A stretch of 64,000 nucleotides of DNA from Candidatus Sulfidibacterium hydrothermale (GCF_020149915.1 NZ_CP083760.1:1674001-1738000), one strand, 5' to 3'. Shown: positions 1-8,935, counted from the stretch's first letter. A program made the numbers and translations. Notes: generated by a model from the letters alone, not told the origin.

Positions 1-1308
1 TTATTTTACTCTTTTGTCATTTAATCGTTTTACTTTGCCGGTGATGGGGCTTCGCGGTAATGTTCCCAGTTTTAGAAATTGAATGTTCAGCGAAACAAGC
101 CCCATTTTTTCCCCTTCTTCAATATCGGAAATATTGGCTTCAATATTTTCTTTGATTTTTTCAGCCATTTTAGCTGATGTTTCCGGGTCAGACGACTCAA
201 TGAGCAAATCAATTTTCAGATTTCCGTTGGCGATGTCTTCCAAAACAAACTGGTAATTGGCGCTGATACCGTGGGTGGAAACATAATCGGAAAAGGATTT
301 TTCCACTACGTCCATGGAGATATAGGCTCCCCCAATTTTAAAATCATCGCCCACTCTTCCTCCAATGCGGAAAGTAGGATTTTTATCACCACAGGTACAC
401 GGTTTTCCGGTCCATTCTGCCACATCGCCCAAACGATAGCGAATGATAGGCTGCGACAGGCGTTCAAGATTGGTAACCAGTACTTCGCCCGTTTCCCCCG
501 GTTTACATACCCGGTTTTCATCAAAATTAAAAAGTTCTACAAACTGAAGATCTGAAGCCAGGTGATACTCATTGGAATCGCAATGGTCACATTGGTAACC
601 AATGAGCCCGCAGTCGGCACTGGTATAGGCCAGCGATTCTATTTTAACCTGATTCCCAAAGGCTTTATGTACGTGATTACGGATCATATCACTCATGTGT
701 TCACCAGCATAGCCGATAATTTTTACAAAATCAAGATTCAGGTTTTGCTGTAATATTTTGTCAGCGAGAATCACAAAAACGGTAGGCAGGCTCAGTAATA
801 CCGTTGGTTTAAATTCCATAATGTAAAACAGCATTTTGTCGAAATCGATGTTGGCAGAAATGGGTAGATGGTTGGCGCCAATCAGCCGGATATTGTCGTG
901 CAGGGCAATGAATGACGGCCACAGGCTGCCGGCTACAAACAGATTGGCTACCACATCTTTTTCGGATATCCCCATTAGCCGCAAGGCTTCAGCCTGACGC
1001 TCCAAAAACCGGTTCCATTCGTCATAGGTCAGCATGGTATAGCGGGCCAACCCGGTAGAACCGCCGGTGGAAGTCATAATAGTACCTTCCAGTGGTAGTT
1101 TCAGGGTGAGCATACGGGTTGATTTAGGATAACTGTTGTTATACAACTCGTCTTTGGTCAGGATAGGAATTTTCTGCCAGCTGTCATAAGTTGAAGCCTC
1201 TGGGATTGCCTGAAATTTGTCATGGTAAAAAGCGGAGTGCTCTTTGGCATACCGAAAAACCGAAGTGGCTTTTTCCAGGGCTTCTTTATTTGATAAATGT
1301 TGAAACAT
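1..1308 (-). CDS. PaaK-like adenylate-forming ligase
   Basis: A 435-residue member of the PaaK (phenylacetate-CoA ligase) branch of the AMP-forming ANL superfamily; these activate a carboxylate with ATP and usually transfer it to CoA. Seen: the A3-type glycine-rich motif TSTGGSTGLAR at residues 79-89, YRLGDVAEW (A7-type), GGRVGDDFKIGG (hinge), and near the end LPRSPITGKVKR with the expected catalytic lysine at about residue 425. Paired cysteines (CDHC, CTC) fit the metal site of some relatives. It is the last gene of a four-gene operon and starts 1 base after the stop of a second, more divergent PaaK-like gene. The substrate cannot be read from sequence; no carrier protein lies nearby. Family call is firm, activity is inferred. 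Confidence 0.85.
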   Translation of the reverse strand: MFQHLSNKEALEKATSVFRYAKEHSAFYHDKFQAIPEASTYDSWQKIPILTKDELYNNSYPKSTRMLTLKLPLEGTIMTSTGGSTGLARYTMLTYDEWNRFLERQAEALRLMGISEKDVVANLFVAGSLWPSFIALHDNIRLIGANHLPISANIDFDKMLFYIMEFKPTVLLSLPTVFVILADKILQQNLNLDFVKIIGYAGEHMSDMIRNHVHKAFGNQVKIESLAYTSADCGLIGYQCDHCDSNEYHLASDLQFVELFNFDENRVCKPGETGEVLVTNLERLSQPIIRYRLGDVAEWTGKPCTCGDKNPTFRIGGRVGDDFKIGGAYISMDVVEKSFSDYVSTHGISANYQFVLEDIANGNLKIDLLIESSDPETSAKMAEKIKENIEANISDIEEGEKMGLVSLNIQFLKLGTLPRSPITGKVKRLNDKRVK

Positions 1309-1309
1309 G

Positions 1310-2662
1310 TTAGTTTTTTATGGTGTGGTGTTTTTGTGCCAGGTTTTTGTCGGTTACAGGTAAAATCTTTACCCGAATAAGGTCTTGACCAGCGGCCGCT
1401 TTCAGCCTGTCATATTTGGCATTAAATTCATTGGAAGAGCTTTTCAGAAACCGGATAAGCGCTTGACGGTATTTTTCAGACAGCTCTTTGCGGGGGGCGA
1501 GTACATAAATGGTAAATTCCACAAACTGTATGTCGTTTTCTTCTGTTACTTTTACTTCATAAAGTCCGCCATAGGAGAAGCTGGTATCCAACATGTTAAG
1601 GTAATCGCCGCTGGCATAAATATTCAGGTTGGTTCCGTAAAAAATTACGGAATCGGACGTCCGTCCAAAAACATACAGTATTTCGTCAGGAAGCGCATTG
1701 TAAAGTGCCGGATCAATTCCGGTATCCCGGAAGGTTTCTTTTTTAATCAGCCCGCCTGTATCGTGGGTATTGTATCGGACAAGCGGAATAAACTGGTCTT
1801 TTGTAACCACTAAATTTCCATTGATGGTTTCGATGTAAGCTTGATGGCTTTTTTCGAAAAACATGGGCGGATTTTTGTCGCCCATCAGTTTTTCGGACAG
1901 TTCCGGATGGCGATTGAGAAATTTTCGCAAGCGAATGGTCGATTCTCTTTCAATGCCGAGGTCGCCCGTATCGGCTGAACCGTAGCCTGTTTTTACCACA
2001 TAGACATTGTCGGTACTGTGGCCAAAATTTTCCGCAATTTTTTCTCTGAAGTTTTCTGTAAAATATTCGCCTACCACAGGAAAAAAGATTTTTCCGTTTA
2101 GCAGTTCCTTATCTTCTTTTTTTAGCCGGGCATAAATAATGTTGATACTGGACGGGTTGGTAATCCAGATAATTTGGTCAAACATTTTACCGAAAGTTTT
2201 GGCAAGCCGGATGGATTCGTTCAGGTCGATACCGGGAGTGGCAGTAACGATGCCCTCCATTTTGCCGGCAAGGCTTCTCAGCGTACAGGCCAGTTGCATG
2301 CCGCCAATCCAGGTTCCTAGTGCCAACGAAACAAGGACCAAAGTAGATTTTTTGTCCACCCGGTAATCCCGGATAAAGAGTTCTTTTACTTTTTCAATAT
2401 AAGCTCCTTCGTCTTCCGACTGTTTGAGCCACCATACGGTTCCGCTTTTGGAAAAACCGCTGGAAGCACCGATTAAAAAACATTTTTTAAAGCTTCCTTC
2501 CCGGATGAGTTTGTTGACAGGATAGTGCAATAAATAATTTTGCTTGTTGGTTAGCGGTATTCGGTTCCAATCGGCTTCTGAGTGGATGGGATGACCGGAA
2601 ATAAAGTCTTTATATCCAGGCACGGTTTCTCGAACATTATTAAAAAATTCAAATTTGTCCAT
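1310..2662 (-). CDS. Divergent PaaK-like adenylating enzyme homologue
   Basis: A 450-residue relative of the downstream ligase. The A3-like segment reads GASSGFSKSG, followed by TGYGSADTGDLG, VRYNTHDTGG and VFGRTSDSVIFYG, which line up with the A5, A7 and A8 regions of PaaK proteins. The C-terminus (KILPVTDKNLAQKHHTIKN) lacks the clear R-x-x-x-GK-x-x-R motif that its neighbour keeps, so the second half-reaction lysine may be missing. It may be a ligase of different specificity, a ligase that only adenylates, or a non-catalytic partner. It lies 1 base downstream of the MFS gene and 1 base upstream of the second ligase, so the three are almost certainly co-translated. Family moderately sure; function open. 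Confidence 0.7.
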   Translation of the reverse strand: MDKFEFFNNVRETVPGYKDFISGHPIHSEADWNRIPLTNKQNYLLHYPVNKLIREGSFKKCFLIGASSGFSKSGTVWWLKQSEDEGAYIEKVKELFIRDYRVDKKSTLVLVSLALGTWIGGMQLACTLRSLAGKMEGIVTATPGIDLNESIRLAKTFGKMFDQIIWITNPSSINIIYARLKKEDKELLNGKIFFPVVGEYFTENFREKIAENFGHSTDNVYVVKTGYGSADTGDLGIERESTIRLRKFLNRHPELSEKLMGDKNPPMFFEKSHQAYIETINGNLVVTKDQFIPLVRYNTHDTGGLIKKETFRDTGIDPALYNALPDEILYVFGRTSDSVIFYGTNLNIYASGDYLNMLDTSFSYGGLYEVKVTEENDIQFVEFTIYVLAPRKELSEKYRQALIRFLKSSSNEFNAKYDRLKAAAGQDLIRVKILPVTDKNLAQKHHTIKN

Positions 2663-2663
2663 G

Positions 2664-3866
2664 TTATTGAATTTTAATCGTTTCTTTTTCGTTTAGTTCT
2701 TTAAGACGGTAAACACCAATGGCGCTTAACAAAATGATGGCTCCGCTGATAAAAAATGTCCAAAAAGTGCCGATATATCCTAAAACAACTCCCATAACAC
2801 CGTAACTGATAGGTTGTAGCGAAAGAGAAACCGCAATAATTAACGACATGATTTTTCCAAGCGACTCGCTCGGAAGCCGCATTTGATACAAAGAGATCAG
2901 TGTAATATTAAAGACATTCAGGAAAAAGCCGATGGTGAATATTTCAAAAAGCATGGGGATGAGATGCGGTGTAAAACCGGCGGCAATAAATGAGGCGCCC
3001 ATCATAACAAATGAAACCGAAAGAAGTGTTTTGGGCTTAAAAGAGAAATTTTTCCCCGAAAGGACCAGCGAGCAGACCAGCATACCGGCACCCAAAGCGC
3101 TCATCAGATAAGCAATAATTTTAACATCGGCTTTGGCAACAATGGGAATGATAATGGTCAGCGAGGAAAAGAAAAAATTAACCACAGCCATTTTAAAAAT
3201 CATTTTATGAACAATGGCATGCTGTTTTACCAGCCGGATACCCGTTTTGATGTCTTCGAGCATACCGGTGGCGATTTTTTTTGTGGATTGTTGTAGGTCT
3301 TTGATGTTCAATAAAAAGAGTACGGAGATAAGGAACATGACGCCGGCTCCGATAAAAGCGTTGGTAACCCCGAGAGTGGCAATGATGGCCGAGCCGAACA
3401 ACGGGCCGATAATGGCACTGGCACTGCCGCTGATTTGCTCAATGGCGTTGGCTTGTGTAATTTGGTTTTCTTTTACCAGCGATGGAATTACGGCCAGCGA
3501 AGCCGGGTTGAAAAATGCTGAAGCCAACGAAATGCCAATGGTGCCTATAACCAACCACTGGGTGTTTAATACCTGAATATGATAAAGAAAAGCAAAAATC
3601 AGTACAATGATTAATCGCGAAAAATCGGCGATCATCATCACGGCCACTTTGTTGTGACGATCCACCAGGCTGCCTGCAAAAGGCGAGATAAGAACCGCCG
3701 GCAGCGAAGCGGCTACCATGGCAATTCCCACAATAAAGGCCGAGTGAGTCCACTTGAAAACAATCCAGATGAGTATCAGCGAATGCATGCGCGAGGCAAG
3801 CTGCGATGCTACTGTAGCTATCCAGAACCGTAAAAAAACAGTGTTATGTCTAAAAAGCTCTATCAT
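2664..3866 (-). CDS. MFS transporter, DHA3/EntS-like exporter
   Basis: A 400-residue inner-membrane major facilitator with about 12 hydrophobic segments. The loop 2-3 region carries the MFS signature in the form GSLVDRHNKVAVM (residues 64-76), and the N-terminus (FLRFWIATVASQLASRMHSL) resembles drug and siderophore exporters of the MFS_3/EntS type. Its ATG overlaps the last codon and stop of the upstream GNAT-fusion gene by 4 bases (ATGA), and the next gene starts 1 base after its stop. Lying between a GNAT protein and two adenylating enzymes it most plausibly exports their product; that role is inference. No soluble regulatory domain is present. Confidence 0.85.
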   Translation of the reverse strand: MIELFRHNTVFLRFWIATVASQLASRMHSLILIWIVFKWTHSAFIVGIAMVAASLPAVLISPFAGSLVDRHNKVAVMMIADFSRLIIVLIFAFLYHIQVLNTQWLVIGTIGISLASAFFNPASLAVIPSLVKENQITQANAIEQISGSASAIIGPLFGSAIIATLGVTNAFIGAGVMFLISVLFLLNIKDLQQSTKKIATGMLEDIKTGIRLVKQHAIVHKMIFKMAVVNFFFSSLTIIIPIVAKADVKIIAYLMSALGAGMLVCSLVLSGKNFSFKPKTLLSVSFVMMGASFIAAGFTPHLIPMLFEIFTIGFFLNVFNITLISLYQMRLPSESLGKIMSLIIAVSLSLQPISYGVMGVVLGYIGTFWTFFISGAIILLSAIGVYRLKELNEKETIKIQ

Positions 3867-5326
3867 TGCAACGTTTTTTCTTTTTGTTGCAAAATGTATT
3901 GAAAGATTTCGTTGGCCTGCTGGCTGTAAATTTTAATTTTCGATGAATCGATAAATCCGTTCAGGTACTCAAATCGGATCACGTCGCGTCCGTCTAAAAA
4001 AGATGGCGTGATACCGGCAAAAAAGAATCGCTCTTTTTCAATGGCTTTGACAAGATGGGTAATGTCCGCATCTTCCAACGGAATGTACAAGAAGATGACA
4101 TCCGCTTTTAGCGTAAACAACAGGTTAAATAAAGCCTGTTTGATTTCGTAAAGATTGTTTTCGCCAATTTCGTCCACGGCAATTACTCCAAAACCCCAAT
4201 CGGCGTGATAGTTGTAATGTACACGTCCGTTTTTCCCGGATGGTACAGCCATTTTCCCCTGGCGAAAAGGTAAATTAAAGTGATGATAGATTTTTTCGAT
4301 GATCGTGCGGTGTTTTTCAGGAATAAAAAGTATCCTTTCTCTTTTTCGCAAGGGCTGGAAATAGAGCATGCAACTTTCGCGTTGTGATAACGAATCGCTA
4401 ATTTTCCGGAAGCTTAGCTTTTGGGGGACCAGTCCGAAAGAAAACCCGCAGGGTTTGGAACCAAAGCCTTCGTTTACTTTCTGGCTAAAGACATGGGTGG
4501 TTACCGGTTGCGACATGATGCCTTCGAGCTGGAGTTCGCGTGCTTTTTTTTCGAGCAGCGTTCGCATTTTTGCCATGAGATGAAATCCGCGATATGCCGG
4601 TGAAACCACCGCTTGTCCGCTTTCGGCCACCGGCCCCAGCGAAGGACGCTCCAGCGCATAATGGCCGGCTACTTCCTGTCGCTTTTTGTCGTAACAAACT
4701 ACCGAAATCAGGGTGCCGTTTTTATTTTGTGCTGCAATTTTTTCGGGATAGTACATGTCTTCGTTGGGATAGGTGTAGCCGTATGCCCGGTAAATGGCTC
4801 TCGAAATCTTAATGGCATCGCCATCTTGAAAAGTTCGTATTTCGATATCTTTGAGTGATGCTACCGGTTCTTCCTTTTTTTCTTTTTTCCCTTCGAGAAG
4901 CGTGATGATGTCTTTTTGTGGCAGTTCAAACGATAACCTGAATTCTTTTCCCTCGGCGCCGTGGTTAATCCATTCTACCCGGTCGGCAAACTGCTTGATA
5001 AGAAACAGTTCCATTCCTTCGGTGTCTAAGGTGCTGATGTCGTTTCCCGGATGGTATTCTTTTATCAGCGAGCTGTCGAAAGGAAGCCCTTTGTCGAAAA
5101 AAGAAAGCCTGAAGTGAAGGTGGTCAACTTCAACGGAAATTTTGATGTCGGAAATGTCGTCAGGCTGGAAAGAATTTTTTAGAACATGTAAAAAAGCTTC
5201 TTCGGAAACCAGTTTCAGATGCTCCAAAAGTGATTTGGGCAGCCGGTAAATTTTTGCATTCTCCACTACGAAGGCCTGAAGAACCCTGAGCATTTCTACA
5301 CGTCCCGGAATTTGTAATTGCGTCAT
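3863..5326 (-). CDS. HATPase-like / GNAT acetyltransferase fusion
   Basis: A 487-residue first gene of the operon. Residues 1-140 have the fold pattern of RsbW/SpoIIAB-type GHKL ATPases: an N-box region (VSEEAFLHVLKNSF), a G1-like DKGLPFD and a G2-like EGMELFLIKQFADRVEW. Residues 170-310 are a GNAT domain with the acetyl-CoA loop QAVVSPAYRGFHLMAKM. Residues 340-475 look like a second, degenerate GNAT-like half ending FFFAGITPSFLDGRDVIRFEYLNG. In the N-box the Mg-binding Asn of SpoIIAB aligns with His, and the glycine-rich G2 loop is poor, so kinase activity is doubtful. The ATPase domain may be a binding or regulatory module for the acetyltransferase. No sigma factor or anti-anti-sigma gene is adjacent. 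Substrate unknown. Confidence 0.7.
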   Translation of the reverse strand: MTQLQIPGRVEMLRVLQAFVVENAKIYRLPKSLLEHLKLVSEEAFLHVLKNSFQPDDISDIKISVEVDHLHFRLSFFDKGLPFDSSLIKEYHPGNDISTLDTEGMELFLIKQFADRVEWINHGAEGKEFRLSFELPQKDIITLLEGKKEKKEEPVASLKDIEIRTFQDGDAIKISRAIYRAYGYTYPNEDMYYPEKIAAQNKNGTLISVVCYDKKRQEVAGHYALERPSLGPVAESGQAVVSPAYRGFHLMAKMRTLLEKKARELQLEGIMSQPVTTHVFSQKVNEGFGSKPCGFSFGLVPQKLSFRKISDSLSQRESCMLYFQPLRKRERILFIPEKHRTIIEKIYHHFNLPFRQGKMAVPSGKNGRVHYNYHADWGFGVIAVDEIGENNLYEIKQALFNLLFTLKADVIFLYIPLEDADITHLVKAIEKERFFFAGITPSFLDGRDVIRFEYLNGFIDSSKIKIYSQQANEIFQYILQQKEKTLQ

Positions 5327-5388
5327 GGCCGAACGGATTAACCAGCAATGGCTTTGTTTCTTTTTTTGCCGCTTTTTTAGTAACCCAA

Positions 5389-5396
5389 CAAATATA
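5389..5396 (-). promoter_or_regulatory. -7 box for the GNAT/MFS/PaaK operon
   Basis: Reads TAtaTTTG on the minus strand, an exact match to the Bacteroidota -7 consensus TAnnTTTG, 62 bases before the ATG at 5326. No good -33 TTTG lies at the expected 19-21 base spacing. Confidence 0.45.
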
Positions 5397-5596
5397 TGAA
5401 ATTCAACAGGTTTTTGATGGGGGAGCGATGGATTTTAATATTATAGAATAGTTTTAAATAATTAATTGGATTGTAGAAAATTCCGGACTTTTGGGATGAA
5501 AAACAGAGAAGTAAAATTTGTCACCGGAAGATGTTTGGTTAATTGGGGTTTGAAAAGAAATTTTATCCGTTCTGTGTAAGAACTTCATATTTCCGT

Positions 5597-5604
5597 TAAG
5601 TTTG
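5597..5604 (+). promoter_or_regulatory. -7 box for the gene at 5632
   Basis: Reads TAagTTTG. It overlaps the TTG codon at 5602 that opens the longest reading frame, so that TTG would not be in the transcript. This favours the ATG at 5632 as the true start. Confidence 0.5.
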
Positions 5605-5631
5605 CCAAAGACCAACGGATTATCTGCAAGA

Positions 5632-6231
5632 ATGTTAAATCAAGAAATTCATCCGGTACGCATTAAACTGATTGGAACCGGTTGCCGGATATGGGCCGGG
5701 AAGTTTGATGAAGCCGGATGGAATGATTTGCATATTGCTGCTGAAAAAATAAAAATGCCTCTTACATCGGCAGTGTTTTTTCCGGCTTTTTATTCCCGGT
5801 TAGAAAATCCCGCTTTGAATTCCTTGGCTGATTTGGGAAATTATTTTAAAACAGCCGGGTTGCTTTTAACGAACCATAGTATTATTGAAATTCAGGTTTA
5901 CAGGAAACGGCGAAGAACCATTTTTTTGAGCGAAATAGTAAAGCCGGTTACGCTTTTCCCGGTTTACAATACCGTGTGGCGTACAGTTTCCCTTGAACCG
6001 GACCGCCGGATGCTTTTTGTGGTTGAAAAGGAAACGGGTATCTTTTTAAAATACCGGGTATTTTCTCCCACTTTTGTTTTGGATAACCTGTTTTTTGAAC
6101 TGACAGATGTGAAAACAAAATTCGGCGAAAACTTTTTTATGCTGAATAATTTGTATTATGCAAATCAACCGTTAATTCCATTAAGCGGAAACGGGCTGGT
6201 TTGCGGACAGTATGCTCTGACGGTACCGTAG
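5632..6231 (+). CDS. Hypothetical protein, no recognised family
   Basis: A 199-residue protein counted from the ATG at 5632; the frame can be extended to a TTG at 5602 but a -7 box covers that codon. It has no signal peptide, membrane segment or familiar motif. It is mixed alpha/beta in character with a basic stretch YRKRRR near residue 91 and a hydrophobic, aromatic-rich second half (VFSPTFVLDNLFFEL). It stands alone, divergent from the GNAT/MFS/PaaK operon and followed by a convergent ATPase gene. I do not recognise it and assign no function; codon usage looks like that of its neighbours. Confidence 0.6.
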   Translation: MLNQEIHPVRIKLIGTGCRIWAGKFDEAGWNDLHIAAEKIKMPLTSAVFFPAFYSRLENPALNSLADLGNYFKTAGLLLTNHSIIEIQVYRKRRRTIFLSEIVKPVTLFPVYNTVWRTVSLEPDRRMLFVVEKETGIFLKYRVFSPTFVLDNLFFELTDVKTKFGENFFMLNNLYYANQPLIPLSGNGLVCGQYALTVP

Positions 6232-6300
6232 AAAAATCAGACCACTTCCGGGTTTGTATTTGAAATGCAGAGGTTGAAATCTTTGGATTGTTTTTGGCTG

Positions 6301-6324
6301 TAATACCGATTGGATTTTAAAATG
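6301..6324. repeat. Solo end of a MITE-like repeat
   Basis: The sequence TAATACCGATTGGATTTTAA and the next four bases match the inverted right end of the hairpin element at 18963-19094 (20 of 23 positions, opposite strand). The rest of that element is not present here. It may be a decayed copy. Confidence 0.35.
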
Positions 6325-6450
6325 TTAAGTATCAGGATTTAATTATTGTTTCTATTTGTTATTTTCTGTGCCTGGAAAATATTTTTTGTTAGGTGTTGTA
6401 TATGATAAAAATGGTATTCTTATCAAGCATGTATGGTAAAACGCAAATAT

Positions 6451-7695
6451 TTATAATTTTAAAAACCACAAGCAAGTGTTGTTTTTGTCCAATGAGACGA
6501 TTTTATAAGAATATCCAGAATATTTTTCTGAAAATTTAGCCGGAGCGGAAATGGTTTTTGCAGGACACTTTGTTTTAACTTCATAAGCTTTTCCTTTTAA
6601 AAACGATTCAGTTACCACAAAATCGATTTCTTTTTTGTCGGTAGTACGCCAATATCTTATCTGTTCTTTATCGTATAACTCACACAAACGTTTAAATATG
6701 TAATTTTCAAATAATGCGCCTTTGTCATCACGATTGTCAAAGTTGTAAAATCTGTTTAATAAAACATTTCTCATTCCCGAGTCGTTAAAAAATATTTTTG
6801 GCATTTTGGTAAACTCTTTTCTGATATTGGAGAAAAATGGTTTTACCAATGAGATATGAAAACTGTTTTGTAGTACATACAAATATTTGTCAACTGTTTT
6901 GTGATCTATTCCTATGGTAGTGGACAGTTCGTTTTTGTTTACCAAGTTACCTGTTTGTCCAGCAAGTATGGTAAGTAGCATATAAAACTTTTCGTAATGC
7001 TGTATCCCGGATTCGTCAATGTCTCTACGCAAAAATGCATTTTTCAATTCTTTTAATAAAAAAATTTTTTCTTCCGGTTCTTTTTCCAAAGCAACACGCG
7101 GATAACCACCATAAACTATAAATGTTTGAAAAAGTTCCATCAATTCTCTTTTTCGTGTAGATACATAATCTTTTTGTTTCTGTATCATTCGGAGCTCTTC
7201 TTTCAGGTCATCTTCATTGTTAAACAAAAGCCATTCGGAAAAATTTAAGGTTTGTAATTCAAAAATTCTTTTTCTTCCTGCGAGTGAATCTTTAAATTTT
7301 TCATCCATATAAAAAGCGCTGCTGCCGGTAGCAATTATTTTCAAGCTGCTACCATAAGTGTCAAATAGATACTTTAAAAAGTTCGTGGGATTATTAGCGT
7401 ATTGTATTTCATCAATAAATAAATAATAAGGTTGTAACCTGTTGTTATCCGTTTCTTTCCGTTGTGGGCGGGCAGTTACTGAAAATATCTCTTCAGGATG
7501 TTTGTTGATACTACTCAAAATATCTACATCTTCAAAACTGACAAAAAAGGTTTTTTTCCCTTCCTTTTTCAGTTTTGCATAGAGATGTTTCAATAAAGTT
7601 GTTTTGCCGGTTTGTCTGGCTCCCGTGATAATTGTATATTCTTTTTTGTCAAGGTGTTTTATCAGTTCAGGTTCTATATCTCTTTTAAAATACAT
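6451..7695 (-). CDS. AAA-type ATPase with DUF4143-like C-terminus
   Basis: A 414-residue cytoplasmic protein of the large 'ATP-binding protein' family common in Bacteroidota. Walker A is ITGARQTGKTTLL at residues 19-31, Walker B YYLFIDEIQ near 91-99, and a sensor-1-like IIATGSSAFYMDEKF near 120. The C-terminal half has the DUF4143 pattern, including FENYIFKRL, then RYWRTTDKKEIDFVV and AYEVKTK, which resembles a PD-(D/E)xK-like fold. Members occur as solitary accessory genes of unknown role; toxin-antitoxin, defence and restriction-like roles have been suggested without proof. It is transcribed alone, divergent from an Ldh-family gene, with an inverted repeat between them. Confidence 0.85.
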   Translation of the reverse strand: MYFKRDIEPELIKHLDKKEYTIITGARQTGKTTLLKHLYAKLKKEGKKTFFVSFEDVDILSSINKHPEEIFSVTARPQRKETDNNRLQPYYLFIDEIQYANNPTNFLKYLFDTYGSSLKIIATGSSAFYMDEKFKDSLAGRKRIFELQTLNFSEWLLFNNEDDLKEELRMIQKQKDYVSTRKRELMELFQTFIVYGGYPRVALEKEPEEKIFLLKELKNAFLRRDIDESGIQHYEKFYMLLTILAGQTGNLVNKNELSTTIGIDHKTVDKYLYVLQNSFHISLVKPFFSNIRKEFTKMPKIFFNDSGMRNVLLNRFYNFDNRDDKGALFENYIFKRLCELYDKEQIRYWRTTDKKEIDFVVTESFLKGKAYEVKTKCPAKTISAPAKFSEKYSGYSYKIVSLDKNNTCLWFLKL

Positions 7696-7719
7696 GGTTT
7701 AAATGTTTGATATTGCACC

Positions 7720-7727
7720 CAAAAATA
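7720..7727 (-). promoter_or_regulatory. -7 box for the DUF4143 ATPase
   Basis: Reads TAttTTTG on the minus strand, 24 bases before the ATG at 7695. Exact consensus; no clear -33 element. Confidence 0.5.
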
Positions 7728-7748
7728 CGAAAAAATTGGATAAAATGA

Positions 7749-7784
7749 GAATAGTATTCCCAAAATATCGGATAATTTGGGAAT
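7749..7784. promoter_or_regulatory. Nested inverted repeats, candidate operator
   Basis: A 5-1-5 palindrome GAATA-G-TATTC (7749-7759) overlaps a perfect 9-base inverted repeat, ATTCCCAAA (7756-7764) and TTTGGGAAT (7776-7784), with an 11-base spacer. It lies between the two divergent start regions, 22 bases upstream of the ATPase -7 box. No regulator gene is adjacent. Confidence 0.45.
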
Positions 7785-7861
7785 TGTATTCCGAAAAAAT
7801 CCATTTTTTCGCTATTATCCCTTACCATATCTTTTTGCATCTTTGCCGAAAATTTTACTTC

Positions 7862-8935
7862 ATGTATTCGTACGATTATCTTTTTGCTTTTACCCAATCG
7901 GTGTTTGAAAAAATGGGATTGCCGGCGGATGAGGCCCGTCAGGCGGCCGATATTTTGATGCGGGCCGAGTTACGGAATATTTCCACGCACGGACTGGTGC
8001 GGTTGCCCGAATATGTCCGTTTGTGGCAAAATAAACGGATTACCGTTACCCCGAAATTTACTGTGGTTCACGAAACGCCTTCCACAGCCCTGGTGGACGG
8101 CGGAAAAGGATTGGGGCTGGTTACGGCGCCCAAAGCCATGAAACTGGCCATTGAAAAGGCCAAAACAGCCGGTACGGGCTGGGTGGCGGTGCGCAATTCG
8201 TATCATTTCGGAATTGCCGGTTACTATGCCATGAAAGCGCTGGAACAGGATATGATCGGCATTGCCATGACCAATGCCAATCCGCTGGTGGCGCCTACTT
8301 TTGCGAAAAACGGCATGTTGGGGACCAATCCCATTGCCGTGGCTGTTCCGGCAGGCGATGAGCCGCCTTTTGTGGCCGATTTTGCCACTTCGCCTGTCTC
8401 GCGCGGAAAAGTGGACATATATGAAAGTGAAGGAAAAACCGTTCCGGAAGGCCTGCTACAGGATGCCGGCGGAAGTCCGACTGTCGATCCTTCGGCTTTG
8501 CGTAATGGCGGGGCTTTGCGTACGCTGGGTGGCGACACCGATCATGGCGGGCACAAAGGTTTTTGCCTGACATCTATTGTAGATATTTTTTCGGCTGTGT
8601 TTTCCGGTGCCAATTTCGGGCCGACGGTAGTGCCTACCTTGGGTTATGTGAAAGATAAAGCCGGTGCGGAAGATCGCGGTATCGGTCATTTTTTCGGCGC
8701 CATGCGTATTGATGCCTTTCAGCCGGCAGCCGATTTTAAAGCCGGTATGGATGAATGGATACGGGCTTTCCGAAAAGCCGAACCGGTGCCGGGTCGCGAA
8801 CGGGTAATTATTCCCGGTGATCCGGAACGGGAATCGGAAAAGCGAAAAATGACCGAAGGAATTGCTCTCGGTAGTAAAACCGTCAGCGGACTGAAAACGC
8901 TGGCCGAAATGTTTGACTTGCCTTTCGAAGAATAA
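7862..8935 (+). CDS. Ldh/malate dehydrogenase-family NAD(P)-dependent oxidoreductase
   Basis: A 357-residue member of the type 2 malate/L-lactate/ureidoglycolate dehydrogenase family, which oxidises 2-hydroxyacids with NAD(P). Typical motifs are ADILMRAELRNISTHG, RNSYHFGIAGYYA (catalytic His region), NANPLVAPTFAKNGMLGTNP and DHGGHKGFCL. The ATG at 7862 gives the usual family length; the frame can be extended upstream to 7703, but that would run through the promoter region and the inverted repeat. Near-consensus boxes TAtcTTTT and cAtcTTTG lie at about 7828-7845, 16-30 bases before the ATG. It converges with the ABC-F gene 7 bases downstream. Substrate among malate, lactate, sulfolactate or similar cannot be settled. 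Confidence 0.85.
   Translation: MYSYDYLFAFTQSVFEKMGLPADEARQAADILMRAELRNISTHGLVRLPEYVRLWQNKRITVTPKFTVVHETPSTALVDGGKGLGLVTAPKAMKLAIEKAKTAGTGWVAVRNSYHFGIAGYYAMKALEQDMIGIAMTNANPLVAPTFAKNGMLGTNPIAVAVPAGDEPPFVADFATSPVSRGKVDIYESEGKTVPEGLLQDAGGSPTVDPSALRNGGALRTLGGDTDHGGHKGFCLTSIVDIFSAVFSGANFGPTVVPTLGYVKDKAGAEDRGIGHFFGAMRIDAFQPAADFKAGMDEWIRAFRKAEPVPGRERVIIPGDPERESEKRKMTEGIALGSKTVSGLKTLAEMFDLPFEE

Larger units (their letters stand above)
5327..5631. other. Divergent intergenic region
   Basis: About 305 AT-rich bases separate the operon read leftward from 5326 and the gene read rightward from 5632. It holds one exact -7 box for each direction (5389-5396 and 5597-5604). I see no hairpin terminator, no tRNA and no credible open reading frame in it. 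Confidence 0.6.
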
